In this document: positions 9,017-18,099 of the stretch, one piece after another
Layout: every line of letters begins with the position of its first letter
Position numbering within the stretch: position 1 is the stretch's first letter
Origin: Planctopirus ephydatiae
GTDB lineage: Bacteria > Planctomycetota > Planctomycetia > Planctomycetales > Planctomycetaceae
Direction: 5' to 3'
Assembly: GCF_007752345.1 (NCBI RefSeq)
Contig: NZ_CP036299.1
Span: forward strand, 4,002,001-4,066,000
Length of the DNA stretch: 64,000 bases
The notes under the pieces: model-generated
The model's database searches: none
Told to the model about the DNA's origin: nothing
What the model saw: the letters and a program-made list of their open reading frames with translations, nothing else
Made by a program: the position numbers and the translations under genes

Positions 9017-9364
9017 GTCACACGATCTCGCAGTGACTCAGGTTTCCGACATGATTTTCACGATTGGATTCTGTCTCCAGAAAATTCACAGGTTTTGCGA
9101 CTCAACTGCTGGAGAATTCGGGTTTTCGGTAAAAAAATTACGTGAAGGCTTTGATGTTTTCACAATTGTCCCTGAAGAGCTATGAAATGCTGTTGTGACT
9201 GAGGCTGTTCAGCTAGGATAGATTGAACTGTCTGAGTTGACAGACGCAGAAATTGACAGAGTGCCATAAAATCCGGCAACGCAAAGAGCCTGTGGAATCC
9301 CTCGATCTGACTGGTTTCTCAGAGGGAGGAAAGATCTTTTTGCTGCCTGATCCAGTGAATTCCA
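9017..9364. other. Intergenic region, no gene seen
   Basis: The stretch is AT-rich around 9121-9200 and presumably holds the promoter of the phosphatase gene. No open frame, hairpin or repeat stood out. Confidence 0.5.
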
Positions 9365-10120
9365 GTGAGTGTCGAGATCATGAAGTTTCGAGTCGGTTCC
9401 ACAAGTATTAAGGGCAACTTTCGTGATAACAACGAAGACTCGCTCTTTGTGGATGCTCAGAATCGATTCTTTCTCGTCGCTGATGGCATGGGTGGGCAAT
9501 CGGCTGGTGAGCGTGCCAGTGCTCTGGCGATGGAAGTGATCCCCAAAAAAATTGCCAGCCAGATTCAGTTTTCGAGCTCGACAAGCGAGCATGTGGTCAA
9601 AGTGATCGAAGACGCCATTGCGCTGGCTAACAGCGAAATCATGGCTCTTGGAGAACTCGATTCCAAACTGCACAACATGGGGACCACGGTCACTTTTGCC
9701 GTCATCGTCAATGATGTGATGTTCGCCGGCGGTGTGGGAGACAGCCGCACATACCTGTTGCGAAAGCATGATTTTCGGCAACTGACAACCGATCATTCAC
9801 TCACCCAGGCTCTGGTGGACGCGGGCACTTTAACTCCTGAAGAAGCACTCACCCATCGGTATCGCAATGTGCTCTATCGGTATCTGGGGGCCAAAGATGG
9901 TTCGCAGGGAAGCGGTGCCAAGCCTTATCCACTTCAGGCAGGCGATCGTATTCTGCTCTGTTCGGATGGAGCCACGGGGGGAATTCCAGATCCTAAGCTT
10001 CAGCAACTCCTGGCCAGTGGTGACGATCCCCAAAAGATCGCCGAGATCATCGTCAAAGCTGCGGAAGATGGTGGGTCGAAGGACAATATTACGGTGATTG
10101 TGGTCCTCGTCGACGCCTGA
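9365..10120 (+). CDS. PP2C-type Ser/Thr protein phosphatase
   Basis: This stand-alone PP2C phosphatase (251 residues) resembles bacterial Stp/PrpC. The metal-binding motifs are complete: GNFRDNNEDSLFV, VADGMGGQSAGE, GVGDSRTYL, LTTDHSLTQAL, LLCSDGATGGI and the closing DNITVIVV. It should dephosphorylate Ser/Thr-phosphorylated proteins in the cytoplasm; no kinase gene is adjacent. GTG 9365 gives the longest form; ATG 9380, five codons in, begins right at the domain and is an equally good start. Confidence 0.93.
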   Translation: MSVEIMKFRVGSTSIKGNFRDNNEDSLFVDAQNRFFLVADGMGGQSAGERASALAMEVIPKKIASQIQFSSSTSEHVVKVIEDAIALANSEIMALGELDSKLHNMGTTVTFAVIVNDVMFAGGVGDSRTYLLRKHDFRQLTTDHSLTQALVDAGTLTPEEALTHRYRNVLYRYLGAKDGSQGSGAKPYPLQAGDRILLCSDGATGGIPDPKLQQLLASGDDPQKIAEIIVKAAEDGGSKDNITVIVVLVDA

Positions 10121-10601
10121 CCCCAATCGTTCATAAGCTTCCAGAGACGCTGCCTGAGTCAATTTCACACATTTAAGCTAGTTTATGCACGCCTTCTCAA
10201 GACCCCTCGCTTACTGCCTATGGCACTGAAACGTTTCTCCGGAAATGCAAATTCTGTCCTGGTTGCAGATTCATGCTTGCCCAGAGCCGCAAGCATGGCA
10301 CACAGCCGTTTGACCTCTGGCCTGGCTCCCTGCCAAATGGCACGAAAACAGCATTTCTCCCACGAAATCTTCCTCCCACACTGTCTGCTAAACTGGCGTA
10401 GATTCTCTGGTACAGACCTTCGAACCCGCATTTTCGGGAAATCGAGGGTGCCATCATTTTCACGAATGCGATCGATCTAGCGAACTGATCCATTCCACAC
10501 GCTTCAACATCAGCTAGAATCTTGTAGCGAAGGTGAAGAACCTGGGCTGTCTGTATCGATTGCATCAATTAGCACGACAAATCAGTTCCAAAGGATGATC
10601 T
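10121..10601. other. Intergenic region with one palindromic repeat
   Basis: No convincing gene was seen in 480 bp. It contains the reverse-oriented ATGCTTGC/GCAAGCAT repeat at 10273-10296 and, at 10224-10240, GAAACGTTTC-like sequence matching the end of that element elsewhere. The rest presumably includes the promoter of the metalloprotease gene. Confidence 0.5.
10273..10296 (-). repeat. Dispersed palindrome, ATGCTTGC family (copy 1)
   Basis: ATGCTTGC and GCAAGCAT flank the 8-base loop CCAGAGCC. Read on the minus strand, the order TGTGCC-palindrome-ATG matches the six other copies in this window. Confidence 0.85.
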
Positions 10602-13193
10602 ATGCGAAGAACGTGGTGGCTTGGGGCCTTACTCATTGTTGCCTCGGCAGTTGTGGGGGACTGGGCCACATCCTCCTGCCAGGCCCAGGAAGCTGCACCC
10701 GACAAGTTTGCTCTGGCAACAAAAGGTGCCAAAAAGGTCGAAGGTCTCTGGACCGTTTATTTCAAAGATCAGCAGGTGCTGGTGGAGTTCAAACCTGCTC
10801 AACTGCAGCAGGAGTACCTTATGCTCTCTTCGCTGGCACGCGGTGTCAGCGGTGTGGGTAATGGCTTCCTCTCCAGCGGCATGAGCTGGGGTGATGATGT
10901 CATCTGGACATTCCGCAAGGTGGGCGAAAAAGTTCATCTGCTGAAGAAGAATGTCCGCTTCAAAGCCAAACCCGGCAGCCCCGAAGCAACAGCCGTCCAA
11001 CTCGCTTACAGCGACAGCATCATGTATGCCCTCCCCGTGGTCGCAGAATCTGCAAGTGGCATTCTCGTCGACATGACGCGCGTTTTCCTGAGCGATGACG
11101 AACAGATTGGCCGCAATTTTGGTGGCAGCTTTGTGATGGATCGATCCACCATCAACAAGGTCAAAGGCTTCCCCAAGAACATGGAAATCGCCGTCAATGC
11201 GGTTTATTCCAGCTCGATGTCCATCGACACCGTCCCCGACCCCCGCGGTGTGCAGGTGGGCGTGCATTACAGCATCAGCCAGCTTCCATCAACGGGTTAC
11301 AAGCCCCGCAAAGCTGACGATCGAGTGGGTTACTTCCTGACAGCCACCAAAGACTTCTCCGACAACGCCGATCCTCAGCACTTTGTGCGCTACATTACCC
11401 GTTGGGATCTGCAGAAGGCTGATCCTTCCGCCCGACTCTCGCCTCCTAAAGATCCCATCATTTTCTACATGGAAAAGACCATTCCAATCAATCTGCGGCC
11501 TGTCGTTCGTGCCGGGATTGAAGAGTGGAACAAAGCCTTCGAGAAAGTCGGTTTTGCCAACGCCATCGAAGTTCGCCAGCAGCGTGACGACGACGACTGG
11601 GATCCGGAAGACGTGCGTTACAACACATTCCGCTGGATTACCGCTGATGCCGGCTTTGCGATTGGACCATCACGTGTGAATCCACTCACCGGCCAGATTC
11701 TCGATGCCGACATCCTCTTCGATGCCGGGTTCCTCAGGTCGTGGGCACGGGATTACAACCTGTTCGCTACTCCCAGCGATAAAGCCAACGGATTGTTCGA
11801 TCTTCAGGCCAAAACCGAACCAACTGTAACCATGCCAGGCAATGACCGTCTGTGTCAGTTGACCACAGGGATGCAGCGGCAAATGGGTGTGGCGGCAGCC
11901 GCTCTCTTCGCACGCGGCGACATGACGAAAGACGGCAAACTTCCCGAAGAATACATCGAGCAGGCACTCAAGGAAGTCGTCATGCACGAAGTGGGCCATA
12001 CACTCGGCTTAAGGCATAACTTCAAAGCCAGTGCGTGGAAATCACTCGCGGATATTGAAGACGCCTCCAAAGCCAACGAAGCCACTGTCGCTTCGGTGAT
12101 GGATTACTGCCCAGTGAGTATTGCCCTGCCCGGCAAACCACAAGGTGCATACTACACCAAGACAATCGGGCCATACGATTACTGGGCGATCGAATTTGGC
12201 TATAAACCGATCAGTGGCGACGAACCGGCCGAGTTGAAGAAGATCGCCAGCCGCTCCGCTGAACCTGGTCTTGATTACTCGACCGATGAAGATACCCGCC
12301 CCAGCGATGCAGACCCCTATTCGAATCGCTTCGATATGGGGAATGATATTTCGGCCTTTGCCAAACGTCAGATGACTCTCGTCAATGAACTGCTGCCAAA
12401 GGTCGTGGAAAAGATCGCTGTCGAAGGAGATGGCTATCAGAACGTCCGGCTCGCGTTCAACCACCTGCTGGGCGAATACTGGGAGACGGCCAACTTTGCT
12501 GCTCGTCTGCCGGGTGGTTTGCAGGTCGCTCGCGATCATAAGGGCGATGCCAATGCCCGTGCACCGTTCCGTGTCATGGATGCCAAACAACAGCGGGCCG
12601 CCACTCAGCTTCTGGCTGAAATGGCCTTCGCTGCACCCAAGCTCGACCCTAATGTGGTCAACTTCCTCGCAACCAATAAGTGGTCGCACTGGGGAACCAC
12701 GACGCCGTCACGGCAGGATCTGGCATTGCATCAGCTCGTCGAAACACAGCAACTCAAGCTGCTCAGCCAGCTGATGTCATCGCTCACACTCTCGCGCATT
12801 CAAGACAATGAGCGCAAGGTGGGTGCTGATGATGATGCCTACACACTCGCCGAGCATATGGATCTGATCGTTGTGCCGGTCTTCAGCGAACTGAACGATC
12901 CAGCCGCTGGCGACTATACGGCTCGTAAGCCACTGGTTGACAGCTACCGCCGCAACCTGCAGCGGGCTATCATCAAGGCACTCGGCTCAATGGCCACCCG
13001 ACCTACGGGTGCACCGGATGATGCCCGCGTCCTGGCTCGCACTCACCTCAATGCGATCAAGGCCAAGATCGAAGCATCCCAGAAGAAGGACGGCGTCAAA
13101 CTCGATCCTTACACGGCTGCACACCTGGCCGACCTCAAATCGAAAATCGAACTGGTCGAGAAAGCCCAACTCTCCATCAGTTCCGTCGACTAA
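10602..13193 (+). CDS. Secreted zinc-dependent metalloprotease (DUF5117-type)
   Basis: The 863-residue protein starts with a Sec signal (residues 1-28, ending near CQAQE). The metzincin zinc site is visible as HEVGHTLGLRH at residues 462-472. The upstream region resembles the DUF5118/DUF5117 domains that precede this catalytic domain in bacterial zinc proteases. The rest includes a SVMDYCPV Met-turn-like segment and a helical C-terminus. It should act outside the cytoplasm; substrates are unknown. AAAGGATGAT precedes the start at proper distance. Confidence 0.9.
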   Translation: MRRTWWLGALLIVASAVVGDWATSSCQAQEAAPDKFALATKGAKKVEGLWTVYFKDQQVLVEFKPAQLQQEYLMLSSLARGVSGVGNGFLSSGMSWGDDVIWTFRKVGEKVHLLKKNVRFKAKPGSPEATAVQLAYSDSIMYALPVVAESASGILVDMTRVFLSDDEQIGRNFGGSFVMDRSTINKVKGFPKNMEIAVNAVYSSSMSIDTVPDPRGVQVGVHYSISQLPSTGYKPRKADDRVGYFLTATKDFSDNADPQHFVRYITRWDLQKADPSARLSPPKDPIIFYMEKTIPINLRPVVRAGIEEWNKAFEKVGFANAIEVRQQRDDDDWDPEDVRYNTFRWITADAGFAIGPSRVNPLTGQILDADILFDAGFLRSWARDYNLFATPSDKANGLFDLQAKTEPTVTMPGNDRLCQLTTGMQRQMGVAAAALFARGDMTKDGKLPEEYIEQALKEVVMHEVGHTLGLRHNFKASAWKSLADIEDASKANEATVASVMDYCPVSIALPGKPQGAYYTKTIGPYDYWAIEFGYKPISGDEPAELKKIASRSAEPGLDYSTDEDTRPSDADPYSNRFDMGNDISAFAKRQMTLVNELLPKVVEKIAVEGDGYQNVRLAFNHLLGEYWETANFAARLPGGLQVARDHKGDANARAPFRVMDAKQQRAATQLLAEMAFAAPKLDPNVVNFLATNKWSHWGTTTPSRQDLALHQLVETQQLKLLSQLMSSLTLSRIQDNERKVGADDDAYTLAEHMDLIVVPVFSELNDPAAGDYTARKPLVDSYRRNLQRAIIKALGSMATRPTGAPDDARVLARTHLNAIKAKIEASQKKDGVKLDPYTAAHLADLKSKIELVEKAQLSISSVD

Positions 13194-13220
13194 TGCCCTC
13201 ACGGGCCCTTACGGGCTTTG

Positions 13221-13273
13221 TGGCAGCGTATGTGGGCCAGTCGTTCAAAAAACGATTGGGGCTTACGCTGCCA
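13221..13273 (+). repeat. Two-tier stem-loop after the metalloprotease
   Basis: TGGCAGCGTA (13221-13230) pairs perfectly with TACGCTGCCA (13264-13273), and inside it AGTCGTT (13239-13245) pairs with AACGATT (13251-13257). It lies just upstream of the strong terminator and may stabilise the transcript end. Confidence 0.65.
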
Positions 13274-13292
13274 GAGAATTGATTAACAAAAC

Positions 13293-13337
13293 AAACCCCG
13301 GTCACTCAGTTGCACAACTCAGTGACCGGGGTTTTTT
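13293..13337 (+). terminator. Strong intrinsic terminator
   Basis: CCCCGGTCACT (13296-13306) pairs perfectly with AGTGACCGGGG (13321-13331); an inner AGTT/AACT stem extends it beyond one mismatch, and six T residues follow. It ends the metalloprotease transcript. The A-rich left flank could let it also serve the minus-strand STAS gene that ends at 13477. Confidence 0.92.
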
Positions 13338-13394
13338 CGTTGAGACGACAAGACGACTAACAGTGATTGCAAGACTTATCAGCACTTTTGTGCC

Positions 13395-13418
13395 ATGCTT
13401 GCGGCCCTGAGCAAGCAT
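13395..13418 (+). repeat. Dispersed palindrome, ATGCTTGC family (copy 2)
   Basis: ATGCTTGC, loop GGCCCTGA and GCAAGCAT, preceded by TTTGTGCC. The downstream flank (CAACCTCAGCGC...) is alignable with the copy near 45.7 kb. Confidence 0.85.
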
Positions 13419-13476
13419 GCTTAAAGCAACCTCAGCGCACCGATGATTCATGGAGCGATTGACATCTTCGGCTGAT

Positions 13477-13833
13477 TCAGGAAGCCATAGCTAAAAGCGC
13501 TTCCTGCTTCGTGTTGTAGCGTGGCCAGACTTCATCAATGTGAGTCACCTGGAGCACTTCCACGCAATAAGGTGAGACACTGCACAGGGCGAAGACCCCT
13601 TGCTGATCTTCCTTAATTCTCTTCCAGCCGCGAACCAGCAATTCGATAAACGAAGAGCCGAAGAACTCCACACCCTCAAGATCAATGAGAACTTTCCTCG
13701 GCTGCGCCCCTTGCATGGCAGCGAGAAATGTGGAGGCAATCTGTTCAACTTCGGTTTCACGCAATCTTTGAAAGACTGCTGGAAACGAAATCACGGTCAC
13801 CTGCGCTTCGTGAGTGACTCGGATGTCGGCCAT
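13477..13833 (-). CDS. STAS-domain protein (anti-sigma factor antagonist-like)
   Basis: This single-domain protein of 118 residues matches the STAS fold: strand VTVISF, then VLIDLEGVEFFGSSFIELL with serines at the usual phosphorylation site. Such proteins switch partner anti-sigma kinases or act in partner-switching stress modules. No kinase or PP2C partner is adjacent, although a PP2C gene lies 3.4 kb upstream. ATG 13833 has AGGA at good spacing; ATG 13842 overlaps that site. Confidence 0.88.
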   Translation of the reverse strand: MADIRVTHEAQVTVISFPAVFQRLRETEVEQIASTFLAAMQGAQPRKVLIDLEGVEFFGSSFIELLVRGWKRIKEDQQGVFALCSVSPYCVEVLQVTHIDEVWPRYNTKQEALLAMAS

Positions 13834-14014
13834 AAATGCCATTCCTGTTTTACGACTGGCTCAAACTGGAGGCCGGTCAGTGAATTCACTGGCGGCGGGA
13901 ACACTGTATTGTGCCGACTTCTCTCGCACTTGCCAAACCTGCCCGAAAAACGTCAATCTCTTGGCCAATTGATTTCTATAACAAATGTGCAACATGGCCA
14001 GGGAATGAAGCAGC

Positions 14015-15454
14015 ATGAGAATTGCGTACCTCGATTGCGCCAGTGGAATCAGTGGAGATATGACCGTGGCGGCACTGGTCGATGCCGGTGTCGATGAACT
14101 CGCGGTCGAAGCCGCGATCAACTCGTTGCGATTACCCGGAGTTCGGATCGAATTCGAAACCGTGATGCGGGGTGGTTTTCGAGCCCGGCACATGAAAGTT
14201 CATCATCCCGAACAGCACGCCCATCGCTATCTTGCCGATATTTACGAAATCCTTGATCGTGCGGATGAATTGACTATCCGGCAAAGACTTCTGGCCAAGC
14301 GGATCTTCCAGGAAATCGCCATCGCCGAGGCTCATGTGCATGGCTCGACCATGGAGAAAATCCACTTCCACGAAGTCGGAGCCATCGATTCGATTGTGGA
14401 TATTACTGCGGCAGCCGTGGGGTTTGATCTCCTGGGAGTGGATGAAGTTCTGGCCAGCCCGACTCCGACCGGTCGTGGAGATGTCATGATTGCTCATGGC
14501 CGCTGCCGGATTCCCACGCCAGGGACAGCCGAACTTCTCAAGGGGATTCCCCTCGCGCAGGAAGACCTCCCTTACGAGCTGACAACCCCCACTGGGGCTG
14601 CCATTCTGCGGGTTCTTGTCAACCGGTTCACACTGGGTGTTCCGGAAATGGTGATTGAAAAAGTTGGACATGGCGCGGGAACTCGCGACATGCCCGAACG
14701 GGCTAACATTCTGCGGTTATTTGTTGGTGAGGCCATTGCCGACCCTGAGAGCGACACCGTTCTGCTCATGGAAACAAATCTGGATGATGTCAGTGGAGAA
14801 GTGATCGGCTATGTCCGAGAAAAGCTTGCCACAGCAGGAGCATTTGATGTCTGGTTAACTTCGATCGACATGAAGAAGAACCGCCCGGGAGTGCTGCTGA
14901 GTCTCCTGTGCCACCCGGCTGACGGCCCGAAACTGGAAGCAATATTGTTTACTGAAACCGGCACGCTGGGAATCCGCCGCTCGATCATGCGACGATCCAA
15001 ACGCACACGACAATCGGTGATCGTCGAGACCGAGTTTGGCCCCGTGGAAGGCAAACTCGGGCTGGGAACCCAACTGGCACCATCGTTTGCACCTGAGTTT
15101 GAAAGCTGTCGACAGGTGGCCGAACTGTCGGGCCGACCGATTCGTGAGATCTATCGGGCCGCTGAAGCCGCCTTTCTCGTGAGTGGAACGCAGCCCCAGC
15201 AGTCCATCGCACCGGAGAAGATCGCCACACGCCATTCTCACGATCATTCTCACGATCATTCTCACGATCATTCTCACGATCATTCCCACGATCATTCCCA
15301 CGATCAGTCCCACGATCATTCCCACGATCATTCCCACGATCAGTCCCACGATCAGTCCCACGATCAGTCCCACGATCAGTCCCACGATCAGTCCCACGAC
15401 CAGTCCCACGACCATTCTCACGACCATGGGCGAGGTGAGCACAAGCAGCCCTGA
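14015..15454 (+). CDS. larC: LarC-like nickel pincer cofactor biosynthesis protein
   Basis: The first 400 residues match LarC (DUF111), the CTP-dependent nickel insertase that completes the nickel-pincer cofactor: YLDCASGISGDMTVAALVDAG at the front, MEKIHFHEVGAIDSIVDI in the middle, and METNLDDVSGEVIGYV at the head of the C-terminal domain. A single frame encodes both halves, unlike the frameshifted larC1/larC2 of lactobacilli. Residues 409-472 are 16 units of HDHS/HDQS, probably a metal-storing tail. LarB, LarE and lactate racemase are not in this window, so the recipient enzyme is unknown. Confidence 0.92.
   Translation: MRIAYLDCASGISGDMTVAALVDAGVDELAVEAAINSLRLPGVRIEFETVMRGGFRARHMKVHHPEQHAHRYLADIYEILDRADELTIRQRLLAKRIFQEIAIAEAHVHGSTMEKIHFHEVGAIDSIVDITAAAVGFDLLGVDEVLASPTPTGRGDVMIAHGRCRIPTPGTAELLKGIPLAQEDLPYELTTPTGAAILRVLVNRFTLGVPEMVIEKVGHGAGTRDMPERANILRLFVGEAIADPESDTVLLMETNLDDVSGEVIGYVREKLATAGAFDVWLTSIDMKKNRPGVLLSLLCHPADGPKLEAILFTETGTLGIRRSIMRRSKRTRQSVIVETEFGPVEGKLGLGTQLAPSFAPEFESCRQVAELSGRPIREIYRAAEAAFLVSGTQPQQSIAPEKIATRHSHDHSHDHSHDHSHDHSHDHSHDQSHDHSHDHSHDQSHDQSHDQSHDQSHDQSHDQSHDHSHDHGRGEHKQP
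15239..15430 (+). repeat. 16 tandem 12-bp units encoding HDHS/HDQS
   Basis: The array is exactly 16 in-frame copies of a CAC-GAT-CAN-TCN unit: five HDHS, one HDQS, two HDHS, six HDQS, one HDHS, one HDHG. Third-position changes (TCT early, TCC later, GAC late) and the clustering of His-to-Gln units show expansion by local duplication. It is coding and not a CRISPR. Confidence 0.97.
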
Positions 15455-15567
15455 AGTGACGGATTCCCTTGCAGTTGCTTGAAGGAACGTTGAGTTGCTG
15501 CTAACCTTCATCACTTCTGACGGAATAAATTACTTCGCGGACGCTGAAACAACGGAGCGTTAAGGTC

Positions 15568-15654
15568 ATGGGTGTTAAGAAAACTGGGCGGGGCCGCCGC
15601 AAGATTGGTCGCAAAAAGCGAAAGATGCGGGCTCGAATTCGTCATCGTAAGTAA
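15568..15654 (+). CDS. 28-residue very basic protein, candidate bS22/mS38-like ribosomal protein
   Basis: A short frame begins MGVKKTGRGRRKIG, continues with an Arg/Lys-rich helix and ends IRHRK; over half the residues are Arg or Lys. GGAG and AAGG lie upstream at ribosome-binding distance. The spacing of basic residues recalls the AURKAIP1/COX24 family (small-subunit protein bS22/mS38), which is about 30 residues in bacteria. The family assignment is by resemblance only; the existence of the gene is well supported by composition and ribosome binding site. Confidence 0.65.
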   Translation: MGVKKTGRGRRKIGRKKRKMRARIRHRK

Positions 15655-15917
15655 TTGATAACATTGAGCTTATGCAGTCACACATTTGGCTGAATCAGCT
15701 ACATGCATTCTCCCAGACCATGTCACACCAGTTCCCAACTGGCGTCTCATGGTCTGTTTGCATTGAGTCTTGCCAGTTTCAATGAACGATCTGCACGAAA
15801 AATCCACTCGAATGACACGACAGATCTGTGTAGTTTGATGTGTTGAAATGGCCTCTGCATGTGTGGAGACTTGCCGACCCTGCCCATACCAAACTGTACA
15901 GAAGACACCAGCCCGCC

Positions 15918-17930
15918 ATGCAGAGACCATCTCATTTCGCCTGGCTTTCTGTCATGGCCCAGAGCATCGCGCACAGGATGTCGATCGGAATCGCCATCCT
16001 CTCTGGCTTCGTCTGTGTGATCGCCTGCGGTTTGATTTGTTCCACAACCTCATGGGCAGAAGAGACCCGTCCGCCAGAGGAATTGACTGCTGCTGTCGCT
16101 CAAACTTTAGAAGTGTGGAGGTCGGTTACCTCGCGCCGAATCGCTGCGGAAGAGGTCTTGCTGAATGCCCAGAATCAACTAAGACGCACAGCCAAGCCAC
16201 TGGATCCTGTACACGACCAACTCGGCGAAATCCGTCGTGAGCTGGACGCCAGCCAGAAAGAGATCCGCGAACTTCGCGAGAAGTTCGCCAAGTCGACCGT
16301 AAAAGACGATGAACTGGCCGGAGCCCCCTACCCTTCAGAAAAAGAGGCTGCCCTCCAGCGAAAAGTCATCGACCTGAAGCAGCGTCAGGAACCACTGCAG
16401 GAGCAACTTCAACAGGCGGAACCCGAACTGAAAGCACTCCGCCAAGCCGTCGATCAAGCCCGCGAAGCGTTCGAAGTTCTGATCATCGAAGAGGAAGCTC
16501 GGCGCTTTGATCATCGTGTCGCTGAAACCCGCCTTACGGCATGGCTTCAAGCCGAAGAAATTCGTCAGGCACCCCGGGACGAAGATCTGAAAAACGGTCG
16601 ATGGGGTGATGTAAAATTGACCTTCTCCAGGCACATTGCCCCACTGCTGGTCGAACATTGCTATGCCTGCCATAACAGCCGGGTGGCGGGAGGCAGCCTC
16701 AATCTGGAGAACTGGGCCAGCCTGCAGCGTGGTGGCGAATCCGGAGCAGTTCTTATCCCTTCCCGCCCCGAAGAGTCATCACTTTACACCGATTGCCGCG
16801 AAGGCTTAATGCCCAAAGACCAGCCTTCACTTCCTGATCATCAACTCGCCATCCTGCGGCACTGGATTGAACAAGGTGCCTCGCCGGGTATCGGCCTCCA
16901 CGAACAAACATCGATTGTGACTATGGCTGGAGCAGCCAGTACAAATCCGGCGGTAAAATCCACCACTGTCACTCGACCGGTCGCCGTCACAGCGCTGGCT
17001 ATGCATCCTTCCTCCGGCGAGATTGTCACATCTGGCTATCGGGAAGTACTTGCCTGGGATCGAAAAGCACAGCTCTCGCACCGCCTGCCGTTGCCATGTG
17101 AACGAGTCTTATCGCTGAGTTTTTCGCCCGATGGCCAGACGCTTGCCATAGCTTCTGGGAAGCCCGGCCGATGGGGTGCCATCAGCATTGCTCCCTGGCC
17201 ACTCTCATCAGCAGGATCATCTGGCCAGCGAACCATCGCCATGACGGTCGATGAAGCAACAGCCGTTCGCTTTTCACCCGATGGCAAATGGCTGGCAACC
17301 GGCGGAACGGATCGGGCCATCCGCTGGTATGAAAGACAATCGCTCATCGAGTATCGACTTTCCGAAGATCATTCCGACTGGATCACCGCTCTGGCCTGGA
17401 CACCTGACAGCCAGCGACTGCTCTCTGCCAGTCGAGACAAAACGATCAAAGTGGCCTCGGCCCGAACTGGCAATATTGAACTGACTTTTTCATCTCATAC
17501 GAGCTCGATCAGTGATGTCGTTTGTCTTTCTGAGAAGCAGGCCGCCAGTATCGCTCAGGAAGCACAACTTCTGATCTGGAGTATTGCGGATGGCAAAGTC
17601 GTACAGAAAGTGAAGCTCCCCGCAGCTCCTGTTCGCATCGCTTACCGCCCTCAAAACTCTGCTGCCGGGATCGAAGAACGCCTCGCCCTGGCACTTCGGG
17701 ATCAGCAGATTGTGCTGATTGGCGGTGATCCCGAAAAGCGATCCATTACAAACCGTCTGAAACTTCCTGCGGTGGCTTTTTCACTGGCGTTTGATGGAAC
17801 CACAGGCGATCTGCTGGCAGGCGATCAACATGGCCGCATCATACGATTCGATGCCGCAGGGCTATCGAAAGAGAGCAAAGCGACTGACAGCAAGGCAAAG
17901 CCGATCGAGTGGCTGAATCAGCCCAAGTAA
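15918..17930 (+). CDS. Planctomycete cytochrome c domain plus WD40 repeat protein
   Basis: After a signal/anchor segment (MSIGIAILSGFVCVIACGL, about residues 20-40) comes a charged coiled-coil region (about 60-220). A planctomycete-type cytochrome domain follows, with one heme motif CYACH at about residue 248, and GGSLNLENWASLQRGG and LRHWIEQGA matching the Planctomycete_Cytochrome_C family. The second half holds several WD40 repeats with FSPDGK and ASRDKTIKV units. It is presumably periplasmic; partner unknown. The frame extends to GTG 15840, but ATG 15918, 15951 or 15978 give a more normal signal peptide. Confidence 0.85.
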   Translation: MQRPSHFAWLSVMAQSIAHRMSIGIAILSGFVCVIACGLICSTTSWAEETRPPEELTAAVAQTLEVWRSVTSRRIAAEEVLLNAQNQLRRTAKPLDPVHDQLGEIRRELDASQKEIRELREKFAKSTVKDDELAGAPYPSEKEAALQRKVIDLKQRQEPLQEQLQQAEPELKALRQAVDQAREAFEVLIIEEEARRFDHRVAETRLTAWLQAEEIRQAPRDEDLKNGRWGDVKLTFSRHIAPLLVEHCYACHNSRVAGGSLNLENWASLQRGGESGAVLIPSRPEESSLYTDCREGLMPKDQPSLPDHQLAILRHWIEQGASPGIGLHEQTSIVTMAGAASTNPAVKSTTVTRPVAVTALAMHPSSGEIVTSGYREVLAWDRKAQLSHRLPLPCERVLSLSFSPDGQTLAIASGKPGRWGAISIAPWPLSSAGSSGQRTIAMTVDEATAVRFSPDGKWLATGGTDRAIRWYERQSLIEYRLSEDHSDWITALAWTPDSQRLLSASRDKTIKVASARTGNIELTFSSHTSSISDVVCLSEKQAASIAQEAQLLIWSIADGKVVQKVKLPAAPVRIAYRPQNSAAGIEERLALALRDQQIVLIGGDPEKRSITNRLKLPAVAFSLAFDGTTGDLLAGDQHGRIIRFDAAGLSKESKATDSKAKPIEWLNQPK

Positions 17931-18003
17931 ACTTCGCGTGCCACAGCAATGCGTCTTCCAGGATTTAACTGATTTTTGTGTGTCTGTTTGCGTAGAGCGT
18001 GCC

Positions 18004-18027
18004 ATGTTTGCGGCTCGGAGCAAGCAT
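18004..18027 (+). repeat. Dispersed palindrome, ATGCTTGC family (copy 3)
   Basis: ATGTTTGC and GCAAGCAT flank the loop GGCTCGGA; one arm has a C-to-T change that leaves a G-T wobble. The downstream flank CACCAATACTTCGCTGTCAT aligns with other copies. It lies between two convergent genes. Confidence 0.8.
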
Positions 18028-18099
18028 GCCTTGAGCACCAATACTTCGCTGTCATCACGTGCGAAGTTCTCTCCTGCAAAACTTACTGCCTCAACAGAA

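Noticed and set aside
15239-15430. Possible CRISPR array
   Set aside because: The period is 12 bp without spacers, and it lies in frame inside larC.
14855-15514. Minus-strand frame with a long IVGLIVG-type hydrophobic repeat
   Set aside because: It is the antisense of the 12-bp HDHS repeat in larC, so the apparent membrane repeat is an artefact.
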